Shown here piece after piece: positions 24,513 through 33,135 of a stretch of 64,000 nt of DNA. The notes under the pieces are model-generated. The model did not search any database. It worked only from the letters and a program-made list of their open reading frames with translations, and had not been told where the DNA came from. Origin of the DNA: Eubacterium sp. 1001713B170207_170306_E7 (GTDB taxonomy: Bacteria > Bacillota > Clostridia > Eubacteriales > Eubacteriaceae); contig NZ_JADMVE010000001.1 of NCBI RefSeq assembly GCF_015547515.1, positions 1 through 64,000 on the forward strand, given 5' to 3'. Numbering within the stretch: the first letter of the stretch is position 1; each line of letters begins with the position of its first letter. Made by a program: the position numbers and the translations under genes.

Positions 24513-26882
24513 ATGAAGCGTCAAATCTTACAGAAGCATTCTCCAAAAGAGCAGAACAGCAACCGCTTTTATTTCACACTTCTGCGCATCCTGATTTTGG
24601 TATTTGTGGCGATGTTGATTGGATCCGTGGTTTTAACGTACTTTTTTAACTTGGATACTTATCAAGATAACCTCAGACGCCAGACAGAAACGTCGGAAGC
24701 GATGCTCGCGGATACCATTGACCACCTGGGTGATGAAACCCTTTATCTCAGTAATAGCAAAAGCATTGCTACATTATTGGAGAGCGGAACCGGTATCGCT
24801 GCCAGCGAAGCTCAGGAAAAAGAAGCCATCCATGTGGTCGAAGAGGCGGTTAAGCTTATGCCAAACTATGTCGGCATACGTGTTTTAGGAAAGGACAACC
24901 AGGCTTATCTTAAAAATACTGAGCTGCAGTTTGTGGATGAGCTGGATATGGGCACGACAGAAAATAACCCCGATTCTTTTCAGAATGAACCCTACCGGGT
25001 GTGCTTCACCACTTACAAAAATGAAGCGGTGGTGGAAGTATGCGCACCGGTCTGGTCGGAGGGCGGCACCTATCTTGGCTGTGTCAGCCTGTATTACGAC
25101 AACGATTTTATCAACCTGCCTGACGATGAAAATGAGTGGGGCGCTGTTCTGTTTGACAGCGACAGCTGGATGCCGGTCGCCACGAAAGGGGACCTCAGTC
25201 TCAGCAAAGCCAATGAAAAAATCAATAGCTGCTCCGGCCTGCTGGAGGGAATGATTGAAACGGAGAACAAGCAGGAATCTTTTACCTATTTTAACCCTGA
25301 CGGGCAAAGAATGCTGGGCTTCGTGGTCAGAGATACGCGATACCCCATGGCTCTTATGACCTCGGTGAACAGCAGCACAATCTTCCGGACAGTACTGGAA
25401 TACTCGGCTTATCAGATTGTTTTGACCATCATCCTGCTGCTTGTTTTTGGGTTCGCGCTTTATCTCTTTTACAGCCGGATGAAACGTCCGCTGCGGGAAA
25501 TGCGGGAACGGTGCCAGCGGATGTCTGACGGCGAGGAGGAACTCGACTTTGGACAGTACAATGATCATGACCTGAACGCCCTTTCCGACAGCCTGTCAAG
25601 CTATTGTAAAAAGCTTGAAAAGGCCGCCTTTGAGGATTTTCATCTGAGTGTGGCCAATTTTTCAAAAGGCTATCAGGATATTCAGCGGCTGATCCGTAAA
25701 AAGGAACCCTTTACCATTTATATGCTCGATGTGGCAGATTTTGGAAAATATAATCGTATTTTTTCAGTTGAGACGGGCAATGCGATTCTTTTAAGCATCA
25801 GCCAGGGGCTTGAAAAGATTTTTGGCGACCGGAGTTATCACGTTTACGGCGACCGCTTTATGGGCATTAACGCCATGCAGGATGGTGACGACGGAATACA
25901 GCTTGAGCTTCAAAAGCTAATGGATTCGGAGATAACCGTTGGAGCGGCAAGCTTTCAGCTTAAATATAAGATCGGCATCTGCCGTTACCCCGAGCATGGC
26001 GGCAATGCCAAGGACCTGGTGATCAACCTCTGGCATGCGCTCAGCTTTTCCAAAAAATACAGTGAGGAAAGCGCTGTCGTTTATAATCAGGCTGTGTTTA
26101 ACGACATGGAGCGTGAGAAGAAAATTCTTGAGCTGCTGAACAGGCAGATTGAACTTCAGGATTTCGACGTTTGGTACCAGCCGGTTTATAATTACCGGAA
26201 ACAGTGCTACACAATGGCCGAAGCCCTGATGCGGCTTCAGGATGAAAACGGGCAGTACATCCCGCCCTATGAGGCGATCCGGATTGCTGAAAAGCACAAT
26301 CTGGTCACAGAAGTCGGCGAGCTGGTGCTGTCAAAGGCCTGCCAGACCATGAAGTTTCTGTCTGACCAGGGAACAAGCATTGAGAGCATTACAGTGAACC
26401 TGTCGGTTCAGCAGCTGGTAGATCAGAATTATGGGAAAAAGACGTTAAACATTATTCGAGAATCCGGTATTACACCGGACCAGATTTGTGTTGAGATTAC
26501 CGAAGCCCTGCTGCTGCAGTCCTTCCCGGCGGCCATCGATGTGCTAAACCAGATGCACGCGGCCGGCATTTGTATTATCATGGACAATTTTGGCTCGGGT
26601 GAGGGCAGCATTTCCTATTTTTCGCAGGTCCCCTTTGCCTTTGTTAAGCTGGACCACCGTTTGGTGCAGCAGGTGCAGCAGAATCAGGAGCAGTTTGAGT
26701 TTGTCAGGAAAATGATTGAAATGATCAAGATCAGAGAGGTCAGGGTTGTTGCCGAAAGGGTCGAAACCGAAAAAGACCTGAATTGGATGATTCGCTGCGG
26801 CGCAGATTATGTCCAGGGCTATTACTACTCCAAGCCTCTTGAAGAAGAGGAATTCTGGGAGCTGCTTAAAAAGAAGGATTAA
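24513..26882 (+). CDS. Membrane sensor protein with degenerate GGDEF and EAL domains
   Basis: The protein has 789 residues. Transmembrane helices near 25-45 and 290-315 flank an outside sensor region of CACHE-like size. A HAMP-like linker is followed by a GGDEF-type domain whose active loop reads YGDRF near residue 446 in place of GGDEF, so diguanylate cyclase activity is unlikely. The C-terminal EAL domain keeps EALMR (E570), NLSVQQL, EITEALL, KLDHRL and AERVET, but the metal-binding DD pair is D691-N692 (MDNFGSG). It may bind c-di-GMP without cleaving it, or retain weak phosphodiesterase activity. Strong promoter and terminator make it a single-gene unit. Confidence 0.88.
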   Translation: MKRQILQKHSPKEQNSNRFYFTLLRILILVFVAMLIGSVVLTYFFNLDTYQDNLRRQTETSEAMLADTIDHLGDETLYLSNSKSIATLLESGTGIAASEAQEKEAIHVVEEAVKLMPNYVGIRVLGKDNQAYLKNTELQFVDELDMGTTENNPDSFQNEPYRVCFTTYKNEAVVEVCAPVWSEGGTYLGCVSLYYDNDFINLPDDENEWGAVLFDSDSWMPVATKGDLSLSKANEKINSCSGLLEGMIETENKQESFTYFNPDGQRMLGFVVRDTRYPMALMTSVNSSTIFRTVLEYSAYQIVLTIILLLVFGFALYLFYSRMKRPLREMRERCQRMSDGEEELDFGQYNDHDLNALSDSLSSYCKKLEKAAFEDFHLSVANFSKGYQDIQRLIRKKEPFTIYMLDVADFGKYNRIFSVETGNAILLSISQGLEKIFGDRSYHVYGDRFMGINAMQDGDDGIQLELQKLMDSEITVGAASFQLKYKIGICRYPEHGGNAKDLVINLWHALSFSKKYSEESAVVYNQAVFNDMEREKKILELLNRQIELQDFDVWYQPVYNYRKQCYTMAEALMRLQDENGQYIPPYEAIRIAEKHNLVTEVGELVLSKACQTMKFLSDQGTSIESITVNLSVQQLVDQNYGKKTLNIIRESGITPDQICVEITEALLLQSFPAAIDVLNQMHAAGICIIMDNFGSGEGSISYFSQVPFAFVKLDHRLVQQVQQNQEQFEFVRKMIEMIKIREVRVVAERVETEKDLNWMIRCGADYVQGYYYSKPLEEEEFWELLKKKD

Positions 26883-26914
26883 ACCGGTAAAAAAGAACGC
26901 TTGTCACCGCACGC

Positions 26915-26948
26915 GGCATAGTCCATTAGGACTATGCCGTTTTGTCGT
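26915..26948 (+). terminator. Terminator of the GGDEF-EAL gene
   Basis: GGCATAGTCC and GGACTATGCC form a perfect 10-base stem with an ATTA loop, followed by a T-rich tract broken by G. Confidence 0.7.
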
Positions 26949-27290
26949 TTGTTTCGTTGGTGTCCGGCCATTCAATCCCGATTCCGTTATGTTGGATTTT
27001 CAGCCGGTGAAAAGACTTTCAGGCAATTTTGCCGGGGTGTGGAAAATGGTTTTTCTATCAGCGTCATGCGGGGAGAGAGGAAACAACAGAATCGACAGAA
27101 TAGTCACTTTATGGTAGAATAGGAGCAACACAGTTGCCGGCTTCGCACCACAATGGCCCGGAGTGAGGTGCAGGCCTATGGTGAGCGCTACGCTGTATTG
27201 GTAAAAGCTGTCTTGGTCGGCTAAAGGGAACAAAAGAAGATTATTAAGATTTTAGGTTTGGATGAAAAATACTTATTGGATGGTGAGAAG
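26949..27290. other. Intergenic region upstream of the VOC gene
   Basis: I find no supported gene in these 342 bases. A 23-codon frame at about 27153-27224 has no ribosome site. A promoter-like pair, TCGACA at 27092-27097 and TAGAAT at 27115-27120 with 17 bases between, would give a leader of about 165 bases for the VOC gene. Confidence 0.35.
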
Positions 27291-27653
27291 ATGATCACAG
27301 GATACTACTGCACAAATATTTTTTCTGAACAGGCGGAAGAAATGATTGCGTTCTACGAAAAAATGCTGGAAATCCCCGTTATTAAAACCGATGATGACCA
27401 CTCAAACGGGGTTTATTTTGGCTTTATGGAAAACGCGCCCACGCTTTGTATATGGGACTGCCAAAAATGCGGCGTACAGCCGACCGGACACCAGTCCTTT
27501 GTATTCCGAACTAACGCCCTTGATTTAACAATGGAATGCTTAAAGGAAAAAGGCGTTCCGTTGTCAGAAGCCATTCGGTATGATTGGGGAACTTACGAAG
27601 TTCGCTTAAGCGATATTGAGGGAAATGAGATCGTGATTGCTGAGTTTGTGTGA
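27291..27653 (+). CDS. VOC-family (glyoxalase/bleomycin-resistance-like) protein
   Basis: GGTGAGAAG stands before the ATG at 27291, giving 120 residues. An in-frame ATG 33 bases earlier has a weaker site. The protein shows the paired beta-alpha-beta pattern of the VOC fold: YYCTNIFSEQAEEMIAFYEK at the start and VRLSDIEGNEIVIAEFV at the end. Members use a divalent metal to act on or sequester small molecules. Function here is unknown. It stands alone between two terminators. Confidence 0.72.
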   Translation: MITGYYCTNIFSEQAEEMIAFYEKMLEIPVIKTDDDHSNGVYFGFMENAPTLCIWDCQKCGVQPTGHQSFVFRTNALDLTMECLKEKGVPLSEAIRYDWGTYEVRLSDIEGNEIVIAEFV

Positions 27654-27683
27654 CAGAGGGTTTCGGCTATCACGGATCAACGC

Positions 27684-27733
27684 AAAGGAGGGACTGTCCG
27701 CGGAATGCCGGCAGTCCCTCCTTTATTTTATTT
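27684..27733 (+). terminator. Terminator of the VOC gene
   Basis: AAAGGAGGGACTG (27684-27696) and its complement (27712-27724) are followed by TTTATTTTATTT. It separates the VOC gene from the convergent hydF. Confidence 0.85.
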
Positions 27734-28921
27734 CAGGTCAATTTTATCTAAAATACCGGACAAATGGGCGATGGCCACGCCGTAGTTACACATGGGTACG
27801 CCCTGGCTGCGGGCGCTCTCGACCCGGGAAAGCACATGCTTGCGGTTAAACATACAGCCGCCGCAGTGAATGACCAGGTCATAGGGGGTCAGGTCTGCCG
27901 GAAAATCATTTCCGGCTGCGACGTCCACACTCAGTCCCTTGCCGACACGCTTTCTGAGCATATTCGGGATTTTTTCACGGCCGATATCCTCTTCCAGGGG
28001 CGCGTGGGTACAGGCCTCCGCAATGAGAATCCGGGAGTTTTCCGTCAGGCGGTCAAGGGCCCTGGCCCCGGCAACAAAATAATCCAGATCCCCCTTATAA
28101 GCCGCAAACAGCACAGAAAAGGACGTGAGCTTGCTTTCAGGGGGCTTTTTGTCATAAACGGCTTTAAAAACCTGAGAATCTGTGATAATGAGCCTGGGCG
28201 GGTCTGCCAGACAGGCCATGGCTTCATTGAGCCGGTCAGCGGTAACGCAGTGGACAATACACTTTTTATCCAAAAGCTCACGGATCGTCTGTACCTGCGG
28301 CAGAATGAGCCGTCCCTTGGGGGCCTGGGTGTCCTGCGGCATGACCAGCATGACCAGATCGCCGTCTGCGCACAGGCGGCCGGTAATGCTCTCAGCCTCA
28401 TAGTCCCTGGGCAGGGAACGGATCAGGGCTTCCCGTATACGGTCCATACCGTCACTTGTTTTCGCGCTGACAACCAGAGGCGGTACGCCCAGCCGGCTCT
28501 CGATTTCCTGGGCCAGCGGCTCAATGTCTGTTAGGATATCCGATTTGTTGATAACGGGAATAACCGGCGTGCTGCGCTTTTTAAAGGCTTCGATCCAGTC
28601 ATATTCTTCCTCGCTACGGGTATCGCCCCAGACCACAAGGGCAATATCCGTTTTGTCCATGGCCTTGCGGGTCTGTCCAACGCGCATTTCACCAAGCTCA
28701 CCGACGTCGTCGAACCCGGCAGTGTCGATAAACATACAGGGCCCGATGCCGTGGATTTCCATATATTTGTAAACAGGATCAGCGGTGGTGCCGGCCACAT
28801 CCGATACCAGTGCGATTTTTTGACCGGTCAGGGCGTTGATTAATGAAGATTTACCGCTGTTGCGTTTCCCGTAGATACCGATATGCAGCCGGTTGGCGCG
28901 GGGGGTGGATGTTAAACTCAT
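27728..28921 (-). CDS. hydF: [FeFe]-hydrogenase maturation GTPase HydF
   Basis: AAAGGAG ahead of the ATG at 28921 gives 397 residues. The N-terminal GTPase domain has the P-loop GKRNSGKSSLIN near residue 19, the switch region around SDVAGTTADP and NKSD. A dimerisation domain follows, and the C-terminal cluster site has CTH at about residue 303 and HCGGC some 50 residues later, the CxH...HCxxC ligand pattern of HydF. HydF is the scaffold on which the 2Fe subcluster of the H-cluster is assembled before transfer to hydrogenase. It is the last gene of the maturation operon. Confidence 0.95.
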   Translation of the reverse strand: MSLTSTPRANRLHIGIYGKRNSGKSSLINALTGQKIALVSDVAGTTADPVYKYMEIHGIGPCMFIDTAGFDDVGELGEMRVGQTRKAMDKTDIALVVWGDTRSEEEYDWIEAFKKRSTPVIPVINKSDILTDIEPLAQEIESRLGVPPLVVSAKTSDGMDRIREALIRSLPRDYEAESITGRLCADGDLVMLVMPQDTQAPKGRLILPQVQTIRELLDKKCIVHCVTADRLNEAMACLADPPRLIITDSQVFKAVYDKKPPESKLTSFSVLFAAYKGDLDYFVAGARALDRLTENSRILIAEACTHAPLEEDIGREKIPNMLRKRVGKGLSVDVAAGNDFPADLTPYDLVIHCGGCMFNRKHVLSRVESARSQGVPMCNYGVAIAHLSGILDKIDLK

Positions 28922-28953
28922 AAGTACTCCTTTTTCAGTGTCTGGCAAAAGGC

Positions 28954-30372
28954 TCAGAAACGGAAGTCCCGTTTGCCCTCAGAAATGGCTTTGAGATTTT
29001 CCAGAGCGATGGTCCGTACCTTTTCCTTTGGAATCTCCCTTAATTCCTCATTAATGACAAATTCGCCCTTGGCCCGCGTATCTGGGCTGGCGTAATCCTC
29101 AAGGTATTCCTTCAGGGTCATCAACGCGTTGGGCTGGCAGCAGTTGGCAATCTGGCCGGATTTCACCAGGCTCATAAACCGGTCTCCGGTGCGCCCTTCA
29201 CGGTAGCAGGCTGTGCAGAAGCTTGGAATATAGCCTAGCCGCAGCAGCCAGTTTACCACTTCATCAAGGGTACGGGTATCGCTGACGTCAAACTGGGCGG
29301 AATTGTCCTCTTCCTTTTCAGGCTCGACATAGCCGCCGACTGAAGTGCTGGAGCCGCCGCTGATCTGGGAGATGCCCAGATCCAGAACCTTTTCACGGGT
29401 TTTCTGGGATTCGCGGGTCGAAATAATCATGCCGGTGTAGGGCATGGCAATGCGCAGCACCGCGACGATTTTCTGGAAGATTTCGTCAGAAATGGCGTCG
29501 GAGAAGGAATCCGGATCAATATCGTCTGCCGAACGGATACGTGGCACAGAGATCGTGTGCGGCCCAACGCCCTTTGCGGCTTCCAGATGCTCGGCGTGCA
29601 TTAAGAGGCCTACAAAGTCATACCGGTACATATTGAGCCCAAATAAAACGCCGATCCCCACATCGTCAATGCCGCCGTCCATGGCACGGTCCATGGCTTC
29701 GGTGTGGTAGGCGTAGTCATGCTTTGGCCCCGTGGGATGAAGCTTTTCGTAGTTTTCCTTATGGTAGGTTTCCTGGAATAAAATATAAGTTCCGATGCCG
29801 GCGTCCTTGAGCTTTTTATAGTTTTCCACGGTGGTCGCGGCAATATTGACATTCACACGGCGGATCGCGCCGTTTTTATGCTTGATACCGTAAATGGTCT
29901 CGATGCTTTCCAGCACATATTCGATGGGATTGTTAGCCGGGTCTTCGCCGGTTTCCAGCGCCAAACGTTTGTGGCCCATGTCCTGAAGGGCAATGACTTC
30001 ATTGCGTATTTCTTCCTGGGTCAGCTTTTTTCGGCGGATATGCTTGTTCTGACGGTGATAAGGGCAGTAGACACAGCCGTTCACGCAGTAGTTTGAAAGG
30101 TAAAGGGGGGCGAACATGACGATGCGGTTGCCGTAGAATTGCTGCTTGATTTCCTTGGCGAGGGAATACATTTTCTCATTTTCGTCCGCGAGGTCACATT
30201 CCAGTAAGACAGCGGCTTCACGGTGGGTCAGCCCCTTACAGTCCCTTGCGCGTTCGATGAGGCTGTCGATGAGCTCCCGGTTATTTTTGTTGGCTTTTGC
30301 ATAGGCAAGGGTTTCTAAAATTTCTTCATGGTTAATGAATTCGGTTGCGGTTAATGATTCCTTATTATACAT
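28954..30372 (-). CDS. hydG: [FeFe]-hydrogenase maturase HydG (radical SAM tyrosine lyase)
   Basis: The protein has 472 residues, the normal HydG length. The radical SAM motif CVNGCVYC lies near residue 95 (CxxxCxxC). The C-terminal auxiliary cluster ligands are CTAC near residue 394 and a further Cys in NCCQPNA about 23 residues later, the CX2CX22C pattern that distinguishes HydG from ThiH. HydG cleaves tyrosine to give the CO and cyanide ligands of the H-cluster. The gene sits between hydE and hydF with short gaps, so it belongs to one transcript. Confidence 0.96.
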   Translation of the reverse strand: MYNKESLTATEFINHEEILETLAYAKANKNNRELIDSLIERARDCKGLTHREAAVLLECDLADENEKMYSLAKEIKQQFYGNRIVMFAPLYLSNYCVNGCVYCPYHRQNKHIRRKKLTQEEIRNEVIALQDMGHKRLALETGEDPANNPIEYVLESIETIYGIKHKNGAIRRVNVNIAATTVENYKKLKDAGIGTYILFQETYHKENYEKLHPTGPKHDYAYHTEAMDRAMDGGIDDVGIGVLFGLNMYRYDFVGLLMHAEHLEAAKGVGPHTISVPRIRSADDIDPDSFSDAISDEIFQKIVAVLRIAMPYTGMIISTRESQKTREKVLDLGISQISGGSSTSVGGYVEPEKEEDNSAQFDVSDTRTLDEVVNWLLRLGYIPSFCTACYREGRTGDRFMSLVKSGQIANCCQPNALMTLKEYLEDYASPDTRAKGEFVINEELREIPKEKVRTIALENLKAISEGKRDFRF

Positions 30373-30394
30373 TTTGATACTTCCTTAACTAAAG

Positions 30395-31435
30395 TTATTT
30401 TTTTACCGCGTCGCCGCGGTCTGTGGCTAACTCAAAGCCGATCCGCCGCATACGCCGCTCAAGACAGGAGCGGCACTCGGCGGCCTCGTCTCCGGTACAG
30501 ATTTTATGGTCATACAGGGCATATTTTTTTCTTACCGAAAGGGGTGAAAGGTTGGGCATTACCACGTTGGCGCCTGCCAGCACACCCTTTTCACGGCCGT
30601 TTGGATCAATGGTGCCAAGGGCTGTGGTCGCCGGTATCAGGGCATTGGGCAGCATGAGCCGGATCAGCCCGATTAAAAACAGGGTCTGCTCAAGCGTGCC
30701 CGGCTTTTCTGTACCAAAAGGGGTATCCTTTTGGGGAATAAAGGGCCCGATCCCCACCATGGCCGGCTCCAGTGACTTTATGAATAAAAGATCCTCGGCC
30801 AGATGTCCGGCGGTCTGTCCGGGTGAGCCGACCATCATGCCCGTGCCGACCTGATACCCGATCGCCTTAAGGCTGCGCAGGCAGCTCTGGCGCGTTTCGG
30901 GAGAAAGTGCCTCTGGGTGCAGCGTGCGGTAATGGGAAAAGTCGGCGGTTTCATGTCGTAAGAGGTAACGGTTCGCGCCGGCGTCGTAGAGCTGGCGATA
31001 GGATTCCGGGCTGCGTTCGCCCAAGGACAGGGTAATGGCGCAGTCGGGATAAGCCTGGCGGATACGCGCGACAATGCGGGTCATCCGGTCATCGTTAAAC
31101 CAGGGGTCCTCGCCGCCCTGGAGGACAAAGGTCCTGAAGCCCAGCTTGTAGCCTGCGGCACAGCAGTCCATGATGTCGGCTCCGGAAAGCCGGTAGCGTT
31201 TCGCACAGGCGTTGCTTCTGCGGATCCCGCAGTAATAGCAATCGTTTTTACAGTAATTTGTGAATTCAATGAGCCCGCGGGTATAAATCCGGTTGCCGTA
31301 ATACTTTTGGGCCTGGCGGCGGGCTTTCTCAAAGAGAAAGGCGGAAAGCTCCGGCGTCTGTCCGGCAATCAGATCAATCCATTCTGTTTTTTCAAGCGAC
31401 GCGTTTTTTTCCAGCTTGCAGATTAAATTTTTCAT
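30395..31435 (-). CDS. hydE: [FeFe]-hydrogenase maturase HydE (radical SAM)
   Basis: The protein has 346 residues. The radical SAM motif CKNDCYYC lies near residue 62. The body matches the BioB/HydE TIM barrel, with GGEDPWF following the first strands and GMMVGSPGQT later. HydE works with HydG on the dithiolate-bridged 2Fe unit. The start at 31435 follows the small regulator gene by 10 bases. AAAGG is close to the ATG. Confidence 0.94.
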   Translation of the reverse strand: MKNLICKLEKNASLEKTEWIDLIAGQTPELSAFLFEKARRQAQKYYGNRIYTRGLIEFTNYCKNDCYYCGIRRSNACAKRYRLSGADIMDCCAAGYKLGFRTFVLQGGEDPWFNDDRMTRIVARIRQAYPDCAITLSLGERSPESYRQLYDAGANRYLLRHETADFSHYRTLHPEALSPETRQSCLRSLKAIGYQVGTGMMVGSPGQTAGHLAEDLLFIKSLEPAMVGIGPFIPQKDTPFGTEKPGTLEQTLFLIGLIRLMLPNALIPATTALGTIDPNGREKGVLAGANVVMPNLSPLSVRKKYALYDHKICTGDEAAECRSCLERRMRRIGFELATDRGDAVKK

Positions 31436-31445
31436 CCTTTACGAT

Positions 31446-31700
31446 TTACTGCGATGGCAATTTAGAATAAACCGTCTTGGCGTTGACATTGGGCAGCATG
31501 CCCAGCTTGCCGGATAATGCACTGATTACATCCGTGGGCGCGTCGACAATCACGCTGATAACGGATACGCCGCGCTGCTTATAGGGAATGCCCATTCTGC
31601 CGATAATGAACTCCGAGTAATCATGTAAAATGGCGTTAAGGCTTTCTACCGATTCGGGGTTTTCAACAATGATTCCGATTAATGCGATTCGTGTTTCCAT
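31446..31700 (-). CDS. TM1266-family putative regulator of the iron hydrogenase system
   Basis: The ATG at 31700 has AAAGGAAG upstream and gives 84 residues. The sequence (METRIALIGIIVENPES, then MGIPYKQRGVSVISVIVDAP) matches the small ACT/NikR-like family known as TM1266, which is encoded with hydE/hydF/hydG in many anaerobes and presumed regulatory. It has no DNA-binding domain that I can see. It is the first gene after a structured leader RNA, so it may sense the same signal or a related one. Confidence 0.85.
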   Translation of the reverse strand: METRIALIGIIVENPESVESLNAILHDYSEFIIGRMGIPYKQRGVSVISVIVDAPTDVISALSGKLGMLPNVNAKTVYSKLPSQ

Positions 31701-31740
31701 AGCATCTTCCTTTCCTGGTGATGTAAAAGTATCAAAATGC

Positions 31741-31776
31741 AAAAAGCTCCCTGTGCCGAAAAAAGGCTCAGGGAGC
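31741..31776 (-). terminator. Terminator in the leader of the hydrogenase maturation operon
   Basis: On the minus strand a 12-base stem with one mismatch (GCTCCCTG and CAGGGAGC as its base) is followed by TTTTT. It lies only 41 bases before the first start codon and no promoter fits between, so it must attenuate the operon. Confidence 0.85.
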
Positions 31777-31956
31777 GACCATAACAAAATAAGGCCTGCC
31801 TGGTTTCAATAAAAATGATCACATTGGCAACCCGTGGTTATCTGCCCGCCTTCGCGGTTTGGGAAATCCCTTACCTTCAGCACGATACTTTTGTAAAACC
31901 GGCGGCATTGCTTAGGATTGGCGCGAAGCCTCTCGGACAGCCTGACCGCTGGTATG
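31741..31956 (-). ncRNA. Structured leader RNA of the hydrogenase maturation operon (candidate riboswitch)
   Basis: A transcript from the promoter at 31962-31990 would begin with about 215 bases of leader. Two helices are visible: 31896-31907 with 31843-31850/31856-31860 (TGCCGCC-GGTTT with AAACC...GGCGGGCA, leaving GCGAA bulged), and 31915-31920 with 31828-31833 (CAATCC/GGGTTG) enclosing it. A GNRA-like CCGAGAGG lies near the 5' end. It ends in the terminator at 31741-31776. It does not match the cobalamin, TPP or THF elements that are recognisable elsewhere in the window. I cannot name it; molybdenum/tungsten-cofactor RNAs are one class to test. Confidence 0.65.
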
Positions 31957-31961
31957 AATTT

Positions 31962-31990
31962 ACTATAGCACAGTTTTTAACCGGTTGCAA
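31962..31990 (-). promoter_or_regulatory. Promoter of the hydrogenase maturation operon
   Basis: Minus-strand TTGCAA (31990-31985), a 17-base spacer and TATAGT (31967-31962). Confidence 0.65.
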
Positions 31991-32115
31991 TATTTTTTAA
32001 TTTAAGCGCAAAATTTTACTGTTGTCAAAGCGTTTCAGGGTTCTTTTACCAGGCGTTCATTAAAAAACGGGCGGCTGGTTTACATCAGCGGCCCGCAGAA
32101 AGCATCTTGTAAAGT

Positions 32116-32595
32116 TTATTCGGGGTAAATAAGATTGGCGTCGGTCAGGTTCATTAAGACCTCATCCAGAAACTTTCTGGACTCGTATTTTGCCATTCCC
32201 AGGTTCATGTCCAGGTAATTGCCGCAGTCTCTCGGTGCAGCGCCGGGCACATCGCCCTCAAAATCAGCCATAAACTTAAACAGGTCTGTTACCAGCGGTG
32301 CGACGTCCTTTGAGCTAAGATCGCCCTTCATCAGCAGGTAATAGCCGGTGCGGCAGCCCATGGGTCCAAAATAGACAATCTTTTCGCTGAGCTCAGGGTC
32401 ATTGCGCAGATAGGTGGCGCCAAGGTGTTCAATGGTGTGAAGCTCAGCGGTATTGATGACCGGTTCGCGGTTGGGCTCCTTCATGCGGATATCAAAGGTG
32501 GTGATACAGTCGTCGCCGCAGTAGTCTTTTCGGGAAACGTAAATCCCGCGCAATAAATCAATATGGTTAACGGTAAAGCTTGCGATTTTTTTCAT
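32116..32595 (-). CDS. luxS: S-ribosylhomocysteine lyase LuxS
   Basis: The protein has 159 residues. The metal site HTIEHL (His 53 and His 57) with GPMGCRTGYYL containing the catalytic Cys near residue 82 identifies LuxS. The enzyme splits S-ribosylhomocysteine into homocysteine and DPD, the precursor of AI-2, recycling the product of SAM-dependent methylation. The gene overlaps the recU stop (ATGA). An accompanying nucleosidase gene is not in this window. Confidence 0.95.
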   Translation of the reverse strand: MKKIASFTVNHIDLLRGIYVSRKDYCGDDCITTFDIRMKEPNREPVINTAELHTIEHLGATYLRNDPELSEKIVYFGPMGCRTGYYLLMKGDLSSKDVAPLVTDLFKFMADFEGDVPGAAPRDCGNYLDMNLGMAKYESRKFLDEVLMNLTDANLIYPE

Positions 32596-33134
32596 AATGT
32601 TTCTCCTTTATTATTTAAGTAGACGTTAAGCGTCTCAAGGTAGTGTACCAAAATATTGCCGCAGGGATGAATCTGATATTTTTTATCAAAGGCGGCGTAG
32701 GGAATGGACTTGCGCCCGTCTTTTTTGGCCGCGTCCCAGTAGGCCTTTAGGGTCTCGTAGGGCAATAAGTAGTGTTCATCAAATAGTTTAAACCAAACGA
32801 TGAGAAAAGACAAGCCCTCCTGCCGGTTAAAAGCGTCCATGAACTCGATCTGGTGCTCGTGAATATTGGCGATGGGCAGCCGCTTCTGGTTGGTTTCCTT
32901 GGCGTCAAAGCAGATGGGAATACCCTGGACATTGCCCATGTAGTCGACCGTGCTTTTTTCCTCAAAATAAGCCAGCTTGATGGTGCCCTTGCCCGGGTCC
33001 AGCTCGATGGGCTTGATGGCGGTTGGAAGCTTCTGGACAACGGCCAGCCCCTGCTCAAGGTAGATTTTGTTGGTCTGGTTAATACATTCTTCAAGATAAC
33101 TGCCGCGCAGGCCGCGGCTGTGCCAGTACCCCAT
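32592..33134 (-). CDS. recU: Holliday junction resolvase RecU
   Basis: The 180-residue protein begins its core with RGLRGSYLEECINQTN and has the metal-binding acidic pair and Lys of the PD-(D/E)XK nuclease fold around STVDYMGN and CFDAKE. Size and motifs fit RecU, the Gram-positive enzyme that cuts four-way junctions in recombination. It lies between an RluA-type gene and luxS in a tight operon, so the grouping appears to be positional and not functional. Confidence 0.88.
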   Translation of the reverse strand: MGYWHSRGLRGSYLEECINQTNKIYLEQGLAVVQKLPTAIKPIELDPGKGTIKLAYFEEKSTVDYMGNVQGIPICFDAKETNQKRLPIANIHEHQIEFMDAFNRQEGLSFLIVWFKLFDEHYLLPYETLKAYWDAAKKDGRKSIPYAAFDKKYQIHPCGNILVHYLETLNVYLNNKGETL

Positions 33135-33135
33135 G

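Noticed and set aside
27153-27224. Short 23-codon frame before the VOC gene
   Set aside because: No ribosome binding site and no homologue that I can recognise; likely chance.
27764-28534. Plus-strand frame of 256 codons opposite hydF
   Set aside because: HydF motifs are complete on the minus strand; the frame has no family features.
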